Shown here: piece by piece, positions 51,548 through 59,153 of the stretch
Layout of the letters: every line of letters starts with the position of its first letter
Numbering within the stretch: position 1 is the stretch's first letter
Source: JACDAN01 sp963801855
Lineage (GTDB): Bacteria; Actinomycetota; Thermoleophilia; Gaiellales; Gaiellaceae
Reading direction: 5' to 3'
Length of the DNA stretch: 64,000 nucleotides
Assembly (NCBI GenBank): GCA_963801855.1
Contig: CAWDGK010000001.1
Location: 124,001-188,000 of the forward strand
Program-made: the position numbers and the translations under genes
The notes under the pieces: generated by a model
The model's database searches: none
What the model saw: the letters and a program-made list of their open reading frames with translations, nothing else
Told to the model about the DNA's origin: nothing

Positions 51548-52266
51548 CGACGAGGCTCAAGCTCACTCTCGAGTACGACGGCGCCGGCTTCCGCGGCTGG
51601 GCCGTTCAGCCCGGGCTCAGAACGGTCGAGGGCGAGCTGCGCGCAGGACTCGCGAAGACGTTCTCAGCGTGCTCGGGCCTCGCGGTCGCAGGTCGCACCG
51701 ACACCGGTGTTCACGCCCTCGCGAATGTCGCCTCGGTGGAGGTCGATGGAGGCCCTCCTGTCGGCCGGGCCGCCGAGGCGGTGAACGCCCATCTTCCGGC
51801 GGATCTGGCCGTCGTCGCCGCCGAGGAGGCGCCTCCCGACTTCCATGCGCGCCACTCCGCGACCGCGCGCGCCTACCGGTACCGGATCCTCCGGAGGCAC
51901 GAGCGCTCGCCGTTCGAGGAGCGGCGGAGCTGGTGGTATCCCCGCCCGATCCCGGAGGAAAGACTGGCGGAGTCGGCGGACCTCCTGCTCGGCGCGCACG
52001 ACTTCCGCGCGTTTACTCCCTCCGGGACGCAGCACAAGACCTTCGTCCGAAATGTCAAGCACGCCGCGTGGCACCGCCGAGCTGACACCCTCGAGTTCGA
52101 GATCGAGGCAAACAGCTTCCTTCGCCACATGGTGCGGACGCTGGTCGGGACGATGATCGAGCTCCCGCCCAGCCACATCGCGCGCCTGCTCGACGGCGCC
52201 GAGCGGCGCGAAGCGGGCACGACGGCTCCATCGTGCGGCCTCTATCTCGAACGCGTGTCGTACTGA
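51547..52266 (+). CDS. truA: tRNA pseudouridine synthase A; no ordinary start codon
   Basis: Makes pseudouridine at positions 38-40 of tRNA anticodon stems. The protein reads RLKLTLEYDGAGFRGWAVQP, catalytic GRTDTGVHALANV, and C-terminal FLRHMVRTLVGTMIELP. The frame is open from 51448, yet contains no ATG, GTG or TTG before 51736, which lies after the catalytic Asp. At 51547 the codon is GCG, one base different from a GTG that would overlap the rplQ stop in the TAGTG pattern seen at rpsC. I take 51547 as start (239 residues); ACG 51550 is the other option. Likely a base error or a rare start. Confidence 0.88.
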   Translation, partial: ATRLKLTLEYDGAGFRGWAVQPGLRTVEGELRAGLAKTFSACSGLAVAGRTDTGVHALANVASVEVDGGPPVGRAAEAVNAHLPADLAVVAAEEAPPDFHARHSATARAYRYRILRRHERSPFEERRSWWYPRPIPEERLAESADLLLGAHDFRAFTPSGTQHKTFVRNVKHAAWHRRADTLEFEIEANSFLRHMVRTLVGTMIELPPSHIARLLDGAERREAGTTAPSCGLYLERVSY

Positions 52267-52273
52267 AAAGAGA

Positions 52274-52304
52274 GTCCCGGCGGCATGCAGCTCACCGCCG
52301 GGAC
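52274..52304 (+). terminator. terminator after truA
   Basis: GTCCCGGCGG, an 11-base loop and CCGCCGGGAC: a perfect 10-base stem eight bases after the truA stop. No T tract follows. It probably marks the end of the long ribosomal transcript. Confidence 0.6.
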
Positions 52305-52385
52305 CCGGCAGGCGGGGGGAGAGGCCTTCCGCCTGTTGCGCGCTCCATTCGACGCAATCCGCACGAATCCCGCGCGGATACGATC

Positions 52386-54416
52386 ATGCGAATGGCGACC
52401 CGGACGACCGCCGACGCCGCGAACCGGGTCGCCGAGCTGCGCCGCGAGCTCGAGCACCACAACTACCGCTACCACGTCCTCGACGACCCGCAGATCGACG
52501 ACGCGGGATACGACCGTCTCTTCGACGAGCTGAAGGCGCTCGAGGAAGAGCATCCCGACCTCGACGACCCGGGCTCGCCGACGCACCGGGTCGGTGCGGC
52601 GCCCTCGGAGCGCTTTCAGAAGATCGAGCACCTCTCGCCGATGGGCTCGCTCGAGAAGGTGACGACCGAGGAGGCGTTGCAGAAGTGGGCGGACGATGTC
52701 CGCAAGCGGCTCGGCACCGACGAGCCGGTCACCTTCGTGACGGAGCCGAAGATCGACGGCTCGGCGGTCAACCTCGTCTACGAGCACGGCGAGTTCGTCC
52801 GCGGTTCGACGCGGGGGGACGGCTACCGCGGCGAAGACGTCACGGTCAATCTCCGCACCATCGGGGCCGTCCTCCCCCGCATGCTGCTGCCCGAGGCCGA
52901 GGCGCCACCGGAAGTCCTCGAGATACGCGGTGAGGTCTACATGCCGCTTTCGGGCTTCAACCGCCTGAACGAGCGCTTCGTCGCCGAGGGAAAGAAGACG
53001 GCTCCCAATCCGCGCAACGCGTCCGCCGGTTCGCTGCGCCAGCTCAACCCGAAGATCACAGCCGAGAGGCCGCTTTCGATCTGGATCCATGGCATGGGCC
53101 ATCACGTCGGCCTCCCGTCGGGAGGACACTGGGAGGCGCTGCAGTGGCTCCGCGAGCGCGGGTTTCGAACGAACCCCCTCGCCGAGCGTCACGAGGCGAT
53201 CGACTCCGTCTATGCGGCCTGTCAACTCTGGGAGACCAAGCGGCTCGAGCTCGACTACGAGATCGACGGGCTCGTCGTGAAGGTCGACCTCTACGACCAG
53301 CAGCGCCGGCTGGGGGCCCTCCACGGCCGGCCGCGATGGGCCCGCGCCTTCAAGTGGGCGCCGCTGACGGCGACGACCCGGCTGAACAAGATCTTGATTC
53401 GCGTCGGTCGCACCGGCGCGCTCAATCCGTGGGCCATGCTCGAGCCGGTGGAGGTCGGCGGTGTCACCGTCTCCCGCGCGACCCTGCACAACGAGGAGGA
53501 CATCAACCGCAAGCAGATCCGTGAGGGAGACGACGTGATCGTGCAGCGCGCCGGCGACGTCATCCCGCAGATCGTCGGTCCTGCCGGCGCCCACCGCCGG
53601 GGCACCAAGCAGTTCAAGATGCCGACGCACTGCCCGCTCTGCGAGGTGGAAGTCGTCAAGCCGGAGGGCGAGGCGATGCACCGGTGCCCGAACCGCGCCT
53701 GTCCCTCTCGCGGGCTCGAGACCCTGAACAACTGGGTGATGGCCGCCGCGGACATCGAGGGCGTCGGCGAGCAGCTTGTGCGCCGCCTCTGGGATCTCGG
53801 TCTCGTCCGGTCGCTCCCCGAGCTCTACCGGTTGACGAAGGAGCAGCTGCTCGAGCTCGACGGCTTTCAGGAGAAGAGCGCGACGAAGGTCGTCTCCTCG
53901 ATCGAGGCCTCCAAGCAGATTCCGTTCAGGCGAGTCCTCTACGGCCTCAACATCCCCGACGTCGGCTGGGTGACCGCGCAGAACCTCGCCAGGCATTTCG
54001 GCACCGTCGACCGTCTCGGGGCGTCGGCCCAGGAAGAGATCATGGAATGCGACGGAATCGGGCCCGAGCGCGCCGAGGCCATCGCGGAGTGGTTCGCGGA
54101 CGAGGAGAACCAGCGCCTCGTGGCGGAGCTTCGGGCGGTCGGCCTGCGGCTCGAGTCGGGTGAGGAGGATCGTGCCCCGGAGGGGCCGCTCACCGGCCGA
54201 ACCTACGTCATCACCGGAACCCTCGAGCGGTGGACGCGCGAGCAGGCACAGGCAGAGTTGGAAGCTCTGGGCGCGAAGGTCACGAACTCGGTGTCGAAGA
54301 AGACGACCGGTTTGATCGCCGGCGAGGAGCCGGGTGGCTCGAAGCTGAAGAAGGCTCAGAGCTCCGATGTTCCGCTTCTGACCGAAGCAGACCTGGCCGA
54401 ACTACTGGGCGGCTAG
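52386..54416 (+). CDS. ligA: NAD-dependent DNA ligase
   Basis: Seals nicks in replication and repair using NAD. About 676 residues from ATG 52386; ATG 52392 is an equal candidate, only two codons later. Domains in order: Ia (ELEHHNYRYHVLDDPQIDD), adenylation with Lys122 in TEPKIDGSAV, OB fold, four-Cys zinc finger (CPLC, CPNRACPS), helix-hairpin-helix domain and C-terminal BRCT (GRTYVITGTLERWTREQAQ). The longer frame from 52233 overlaps truA and the terminator and is not used. Its 3' end overlaps the convergent dacB-type gene by 15 bases. Confidence 0.97.
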   Translation: MRMATRTTADAANRVAELRRELEHHNYRYHVLDDPQIDDAGYDRLFDELKALEEEHPDLDDPGSPTHRVGAAPSERFQKIEHLSPMGSLEKVTTEEALQKWADDVRKRLGTDEPVTFVTEPKIDGSAVNLVYEHGEFVRGSTRGDGYRGEDVTVNLRTIGAVLPRMLLPEAEAPPEVLEIRGEVYMPLSGFNRLNERFVAEGKKTAPNPRNASAGSLRQLNPKITAERPLSIWIHGMGHHVGLPSGGHWEALQWLRERGFRTNPLAERHEAIDSVYAACQLWETKRLELDYEIDGLVVKVDLYDQQRRLGALHGRPRWARAFKWAPLTATTRLNKILIRVGRTGALNPWAMLEPVEVGGVTVSRATLHNEEDINRKQIREGDDVIVQRAGDVIPQIVGPAGAHRRGTKQFKMPTHCPLCEVEVVKPEGEAMHRCPNRACPSRGLETLNNWVMAAADIEGVGEQLVRRLWDLGLVRSLPELYRLTKEQLLELDGFQEKSATKVVSSIEASKQIPFRRVLYGLNIPDVGWVTAQNLARHFGTVDRLGASAQEEIMECDGIGPERAEAIAEWFADEENQRLVAELRAVGLRLESGEEDRAPEGPLTGRTYVITGTLERWTREQAQAELEALGAKVTNSVSKKTTGLIAGEEPGGSKLKKAQSSDVPLLTEADLAELLGG

Positions 54417-55619
54417 CACCGACGCGAACCGGTCCTGGGCGCGGCGGGCCCAGAACTGCGATACGGGCCGCCCGTTCTGAATCACCGCAAACGCCCATCT
54501 CCCGCGGACGTAGCCGGAGAGGGCGGAAGACTCGCTGAGCGTGCCGGTCTTCGCGAGCACGGCACCGCGCGCCGGGCGGCGCTCCAGACGATCCTCGAGA
54601 GTCCCGTTCACCCCGGCCACGGCGAGGGACTGGACGAACGAAGGTCGAATCGCCGGGTCATTCCAGGCGACGACGAGGATGCCGATGACTGCTGCCGCGG
54701 TCAGGCGATTGCGGGCGGAGAGGCCTGACCCGTCGACGATGCGAACACCTGCGAGCGGCACGGCCGCCTCGTGCAGCGCCCGGCGGACGGCAAGTGCGCC
54801 TGCGGCACTCGTCCCAAGCTCCCCGTCGGTGGCTCCGAGCTGCTTCAGAAGTAGCTCGGCGGTGAAGTTGTCACTCTCGCGGTTCATGAACGCCACGATT
54901 CGCGCAAGCGGGGCCGACGACGTGATCGCGAGCTGCTCCGCGAGCGGGTCGGCGACTCCCGCGACTACCTGGCCGCCGACGCCCACGCCTGCAGCTCGAA
55001 GGGCGAGGCGAAACTGGAGACCGGCAGCGCGGGCGGGATCATGCGTGTACCAGCCGCGAAAGCGGCCTCGATCGACGGAGAGGGCCGAGAGCGGAGGCGA
55101 TTCGCCGATGTAGTAGCGGGATTTCCAGGCGGGACCGGTCCGCCGCCGGTCGAAGTAGGACTCGTCGGCCTCGATGTCGCCCGTGACCCGGCGCACGCCC
55201 GTGGCGCGAATCCGCCTCGCCAGCACCGTGAGGTCGGCGCGGGAGAGCGTGGGGTCGCCGAATCCCCGCAGAACGAGATCGCCCTTCCACGTCGTGCCGA
55301 TCAACTCGCCTTCGCCGAAGACGACCGTGTCGATGCGGTGCTCCGGGCCGAGCACGGCAAGGGACGCGTAGGCGACGGCCAGCTTTGCGTTCGAGGCAGG
55401 GACGAGCGAGAGGGCGGGATGGCGGAGGAAGATCGTCCGGCCGTCTGCAAGGTCGACAGCGGCGGCTGCCGACAGCTTGGGTTGAACGTGTGGCACGGCG
55501 AGGGCGCGAGCCAGCTTCGATGCCAGCTGTGCCTCCGACGAGCCCGCCGGCGCGGCCGCGGAAACGAGGGCGAACGCTGCGACGAGGCAAGCGAGTTCGG
55601 CGAGCAGAGCGCGTTTCAC
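54402..55619 (-). CDS. dacB: D-alanyl-D-alanine carboxypeptidase/endopeptidase (PBP4, S13 family)
   Basis: Exported serine peptidase that trims or cleaves peptidoglycan cross-links. 405 residues from ATG 55619 with a signal peptide (LVAAFALVSAAAPAG). The three active-site motifs are present: SxxK as SNAK (Ser76, Lys79), SxN as SDN in RESDNFTAELLLK, and KTG in AKTGTLSESSAL. Convergent with ligA and overlapping its last 15 bases. Confidence 0.93.
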   Translation of the reverse strand: MKRALLAELACLVAAFALVSAAAPAGSSEAQLASKLARALAVPHVQPKLSAAAAVDLADGRTIFLRHPALSLVPASNAKLAVAYASLAVLGPEHRIDTVVFGEGELIGTTWKGDLVLRGFGDPTLSRADLTVLARRIRATGVRRVTGDIEADESYFDRRRTGPAWKSRYYIGESPPLSALSVDRGRFRGWYTHDPARAAGLQFRLALRAAGVGVGGQVVAGVADPLAEQLAITSSAPLARIVAFMNRESDNFTAELLLKQLGATDGELGTSAAGALAVRRALHEAAVPLAGVRIVDGSGLSARNRLTAAAVIGILVVAWNDPAIRPSFVQSLAVAGVNGTLEDRLERRPARGAVLAKTGTLSESSALSGYVRGRWAFAVIQNGRPVSQFWARRAQDRFASVLAAQ

Positions 55620-55724
55620 ACGAGCGATTGTAGGTCCTGCCGACGGAAAAGATGGGCCGGTCGGCCTATAGGAAACTGCCCGCCTACCGCCGATAATCGA
55701 GCGGAGCTACTGGGGAGCCGACAC

Positions 55725-56051
55725 ATGCCAAATCAACTCGCATCAGTCACAGAGCGCCTTGAAGACCTGTTGACCGCGCTCGAAGAGGGGCGCGATCCGG
55801 GCCGGATGCGGCTCGAGAACACCCTCACCGATGGCTACGCCTGGGCCCTCAAGCTCGATGCCGAGTGCTCGCGATTCGAGCGCGCGATCGGGACCCTCGC
55901 GTCCGAGCTCGATCACGCGAGTGGGGAGCAGCAGGCACGGGAGCTCTCCCGCACGGCTCGCAAGCTCGCCCGGTCGAAGCGAGAGCTCGCAGCTCTCAGA
56001 GGACTGCTCAGCGCCCTGCGCGCCGAAGCGGCCGAAGCCAAAGTCGCCTAA
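55725..56051 (+). CDS. small coiled-coil hypothetical protein
   Basis: A 108-residue soluble protein from ATG 55725, with GGGGAG ten bases upstream. Nearly all helical: LASVTERLEDLLTALEEGRD, then long heptad-like stretches (ECSRFERAIGTLASELDHAS and ARKLARSKRELAALRGLLSA). No Cys, no signal peptide. Divergent from the PBP4 gene. I do not recognise the family; the helical pattern suggests a dimer or scaffold. Confidence 0.7.
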   Translation: MPNQLASVTERLEDLLTALEEGRDPGRMRLENTLTDGYAWALKLDAECSRFERAIGTLASELDHASGEQQARELSRTARKLARSKRELAALRGLLSALRAEAAEAKVA

Positions 56052-56065
56052 CACCGTCGCGAGGC

Positions 56066-56101
56066 GGGCTTTGCCCGACTCGCTTTCGCGACAAGCGAGT
56101 T
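56066..56101. terminator. double hairpin between convergent genes
   Basis: CGGGC-TTT-GCCCG (56066-56078) directly followed by ACTCGCTT-TCGCGAC-AAGCGAGT (56079-56101), between the coiled-coil gene stop (56051) and the response-regulator stop (56121). Probably ends both transcripts. Confidence 0.6.
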
Positions 56102-56120
56102 ACCGAGATCGCCTGGACTG

Positions 56121-56813
56121 CTAGACGAGCCCGCTTCGAACCGCATAGACAGCCGCTTGGATGCGGTTCTCGATCTGCAGCTTCATGAGGATGTTCGAGA
56201 TGTGGTTCTTGACCGTCTTCGGGCTGATGTGGAGGTCGCGGGCGATCTCGGCGTTGTCCTTGCCGTTGGCGATCAGGCGCAAGACCTCGGTTTCCCGGTC
56301 CGACAGTTCCGGGCGGGCCATGGTGCCGCTCGCGTCCACGCTCGCCGCCCTGACCCGCTGAAGGACCTTCGACGCGATGTGCGGAGAGATCAGCGACTCT
56401 CCGACGGACGCTGCTCTGATCCCCTCCATCAGATCCTGGATCGACGAGTCCTTCATGAGGTAGCCGCAGGCCCCGGCGACGATGGCGTCCAACACGTCGG
56501 CGTCCTGGTCCGAGATCGTCAGCACGAGGACGCGCGTCAGTGGCGCCACCCGCGTGATCTCGCGCGTCGCCTCGATGCCGTTCATCCCCGGCATGTTGAG
56601 ATCCATCACCACGACGTCAGGCGCCAGCTCTCGCACGAGCTGCAGCGCGGCGTTTCCGTCGGGCGCTTCGGCGACGATGAGCACGCCTTCTTCCTCGAGC
56701 AGATTGCGGAGGCCGGTCCGAAAGAGATCGTGGTCGTCGACCAGCATGACCCGGAGCAGGTCGCCGTTCGGTGCCTCTGCGTGTCCGGCGGGGTCCGTCG
56801 CCATCGTCCTCAT
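56121..56813 (-). CDS. NarL/FixJ-type response regulator
   Basis: Two-component regulator of 230 residues. Receiver domain with acidic pair in VMLVDDHDLFR, phosphoacceptor Asp71 in VVVMDLNMPGMNGIEA, and Lys in GYLMKDSS; then a LuxR-type helix-turn-helix (LSDRETEVLRLIANGKDNAE and ISPKTVKNHISNILMKLQI). Start is ATG 56813 or the ATG three codons in. No histidine kinase gene is adjacent, so its partner is unknown. Its neighbours are cell-wall enzymes. Confidence 0.93.
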   Translation of the reverse strand: MRTMATDPAGHAEAPNGDLLRVMLVDDHDLFRTGLRNLLEEEGVLIVAEAPDGNAALQLVRELAPDVVVMDLNMPGMNGIEATREITRVAPLTRVLVLTISDQDADVLDAIVAGACGYLMKDSSIQDLMEGIRAASVGESLISPHIASKVLQRVRAASVDASGTMARPELSDRETEVLRLIANGKDNAEIARDLHISPKTVKNHISNILMKLQIENRIQAAVYAVRSGLV

Positions 56814-56837
56814 TGTCGGCGCGAGTCGTCCGCCTGT

Positions 56838-57893
56838 CTAATTGGGGTAGACGGCCACCGTCACCGTCCTGCTCCCCCAGGCGAGCGCTTGGCTGACGGT
56901 CGGGAACCAGAGATCGATGCGAGCGCCCTTGATCGCACCGCCCGTATCGGCAGCGACGCCCATTCCGTAGCCCGGGACGGCGAGGCGCGAACCCATCGGA
57001 ATCACCGACGGGTCGACGGCGACCACGCCCCAACCGACCATGCGGCCGCTGGCGGTTCGGCCCGGCAGTGCGTAGCCGGTAGCGACCACGGTCAGGGATC
57101 GGACACCTGCCGAAGCGGGACCGGCCGGGAGGCTCGGCGCGCCGGCAGTGACCACCGGAGTAGATGGTGACACCTGCGCCGCCGCGAGGGTGCGGGCCCG
57201 ATTGCCAAGGGCCGCGATCTCGCCGGCATTCGAGTGGCTCGCCGCCCGGAGCGACGCGATCATCCGTATGCGCTGGGCGCGCGCGTCGGCCAGCGATGCG
57301 GCGGCGGCTGCGCGAGCGGCGGTGAGCTGATCCAACTCCCGTTGCTTCTCCCGGAGGCTGCTCTGCAAGCGCGCGAGCCGGCCGGAGGCGCTTCGGGCGC
57401 TCTCGAGGAGATCTTCGTCCTGCTCGGCGGCGAGGTCGAGTGTCTCGACCGCGCTCAGCGCCTCGTCCAGCGAGCCGGCTCCGATGATCAGCGCGATCAC
57501 ATCGGCTTGCTCTTCCTCGTACAGCGTCTGGAGCCGCTCCGCGAGTGCCTTCTGGGCTGCAAGGAGGGCGCCTCGGGTTATCTGGAGCTCCTGACCGACA
57601 GCCTTCTGCTTCGAACGGATCTGCCGCGACCGCGCCCGGAACGACGCAAGCTCGGCATTCGCCTGAGCGAGCCGGCTCTCGATGGTGGTCAGGCTGGCTA
57701 GCGCGGAGTGGGAACCGGCTGCAAGCTCTGCATTCTCGGCCCTCAGCGCATCAGCCCGGGCCTGGAGGTCCTGCGCCGTTTCCGCCCCGCTTCCGGCAGG
57801 CAAAGACACGCCTACCGCAACTCCGCAGAGAACGGCGGCGCCAAGCGTTCGGAACCCCCTCCCTGGCCTGGGCACGAGCGGCGACGTTACCAC
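56838..57893 (-). CDS. exported coiled-coil protein with 3D domain (probable peptidoglycan-acting)
   Basis: 351 residues from GTG/ATG 57893. A signal-like hydrophobic segment at ~18-37, a long coiled coil (about 40-240), then a C-terminal 3D domain: VVATGYALPGRTASGRMVG, VVAVDPSVIPMGSRLAVPGY and GVAADTGGAIKGARIDLWF, with the conserved Asp residues of the family found in lytic enzymes such as RpfB relatives. Convergent with nothing on its 3' side but 24 bases before the response regulator, same strand. Divergent from an NlpC/P60 hydrolase with similar architecture. Confidence 0.85.
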   Translation of the reverse strand: MVTSPLVPRPGRGFRTLGAAVLCGVAVGVSLPAGSGAETAQDLQARADALRAENAELAAGSHSALASLTTIESRLAQANAELASFRARSRQIRSKQKAVGQELQITRGALLAAQKALAERLQTLYEEEQADVIALIIGAGSLDEALSAVETLDLAAEQDEDLLESARSASGRLARLQSSLREKQRELDQLTAARAAAAASLADARAQRIRMIASLRAASHSNAGEIAALGNRARTLAAAQVSPSTPVVTAGAPSLPAGPASAGVRSLTVVATGYALPGRTASGRMVGWGVVAVDPSVIPMGSRLAVPGYGMGVAADTGGAIKGARIDLWFPTVSQALAWGSRTVTVAVYPN

Positions 57894-58010
57894 AGCACCT
57901 GTGCGCTACCCTGTTTGCGGCCATCCGGAACCGTTGTTAGGGTGCCGAGCTTGTGACGTTCCACTCCACGAGCCTGGCACGGATCGTGGTTTGGGACGGC
58001 TTCTCGCGTT

Positions 58011-59108
58011 TTGCCTAGGTCTCAGCTAGCAGCCATCACGATGTCGTTTTTCGCCGCTCTCGCGGCGGCCGGCGGCGCGACCGCCGAGCCGGCATCGGTC
58101 TCCTCCAAGCAGGCTCAGGCGCAGTCCGTCATGGCGCAGATTCAGGGACTCGACGGCTCGCTCGACCACGCGGTCGACGCCTACAACCTCGCCAACGAGC
58201 GGCTCGATGCGATCCAGGGCGACCTGGACGAGAACCGGGTCAACCTGACGATCGCAGCTGAGAACCACCGGACGGCACAGCGAGTCCTGGCAGCGCGGAT
58301 GGTCGCGATCTATACGTCGGAAGAGACGGACTCGACGCTCGACGTGCTGGTTGGATCCCAGAGCCTCGAGGATCTGCTCGACGGCCTCGAGACAGTTTCA
58401 CGCGTCTCCGAGCAGGACTCCAAGGTCCTCGCGGACGTGATCGGCTTTCGCACCGATATGCGTCAAGCCCGCGCCAGGCTGCAGACGGCTAGGGAGCGGC
58501 AAGCTCAGCTGGTCGCCGAGCGCGCGGCGCACAAGGCTTCGATCGAGAGTCAACTCAGTGAGCGACGACGCTTGCTGTCGTCGATCAAGTCCGAGATCGC
58601 CTCGATCCGCGCCGCCGAGCAGCGGCGCCAGGCCGAGCTCGAGCGGCAGGCGCGCGCGCGCCTCGCAGCGCCGCAGCCGCTGATTCCCGAGCTGGCGGCG
58701 GCGGCGTCACCCTCCGCTACGCCTTCGGCTCCGAGCACGCTGCCAGCCGCGCCTCCGTCGACGCATGGCGGCGTGGTGGGGATCGCGATGCAGTACCTCG
58801 GGATTCCGTATGTCTACGGTGGCTCTAGCCCGTCAGGCTTCGACTGCTCCGGATTTGTGATGTACGTCTATGCCCAGGTGGGGGTCTCCTTGCCGCACAA
58901 CGCGGCTGCCCAGTACGGGCACGGTACGCCGGTCGACCGAAGCCAGCTGCAACCCGGCGACGTCGTCTTCTTCAACGGGCTCGGCCACAACGGGATCTAC
59001 ATCGGCGGCGGCCAGTTCATCCACGCGCCGCATACCGGCGACGTCGTGAAGATCTCGAGCCTCAGCGGCTGGTACACGTCGACGTACGTCGGCGCGCGCA
59101 GGTTCTAG
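58011..59108 (+). CDS. exported NlpC/P60 peptidoglycan endopeptidase
   Basis: 365 residues from TTG 58011; an internal ATG 58041 is possible. Signal peptide to about residue 25, coiled coil ~35-220, a Pro/Ser/Ala-rich linker, and a C-terminal NlpC/P60 domain with catalytic Cys279 (SGFDCSGFVMYV), His326 (GHNGIYIGGG) and a third polar residue near His338. This RipA/CwlO-like layout fits a cell-separation endopeptidase. The 117-base divergent gap upstream has a candidate -10 TACCCT at 57908 and several short inverted repeats in the leader. Confidence 0.92.
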   Translation: MPRSQLAAITMSFFAALAAAGGATAEPASVSSKQAQAQSVMAQIQGLDGSLDHAVDAYNLANERLDAIQGDLDENRVNLTIAAENHRTAQRVLAARMVAIYTSEETDSTLDVLVGSQSLEDLLDGLETVSRVSEQDSKVLADVIGFRTDMRQARARLQTARERQAQLVAERAAHKASIESQLSERRRLLSSIKSEIASIRAAEQRRQAELERQARARLAAPQPLIPELAAAASPSATPSAPSTLPAAPPSTHGGVVGIAMQYLGIPYVYGGSSPSGFDCSGFVMYVYAQVGVSLPHNAAAQYGHGTPVDRSQLQPGDVVFFNGLGHNGIYIGGGQFIHAPHTGDVVKISSLSGWYTSTYVGARRF

Positions 59109-59134
59109 CCGACCCGAGGCACACCCAAGCTTCC

Positions 59135-59153
59135 TATACCCTCTAGGGGTATA
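59135..59153 (+). promoter_or_regulatory. CsoR-type copper operator abutting copA
   Basis: TATACCC, TCTAG, GGGTATA: a perfect 7-base palindrome with five-base centre, of the kind bound by CsoR repressors before copper-efflux genes. Its last A is the first base of the copA ATG. A TANNNT-type hexamer TACCCT (59137-59142) lies inside it. Confidence 0.75.

Noticed and set aside
52233..52385. N-terminal extension of LigA from 52233
   Set aside because: It overlaps the end of truA and the terminator hairpin and has no family similarity; ATG 52386 or 52392 gives the normal start.
57894..58010. Possible c-di-AMP riboswitch upstream of the NlpC/P60 gene
   Set aside because: The setting suits one, but the conserved ydaO motif blocks are not recognisable; only generic short inverted repeats are seen.
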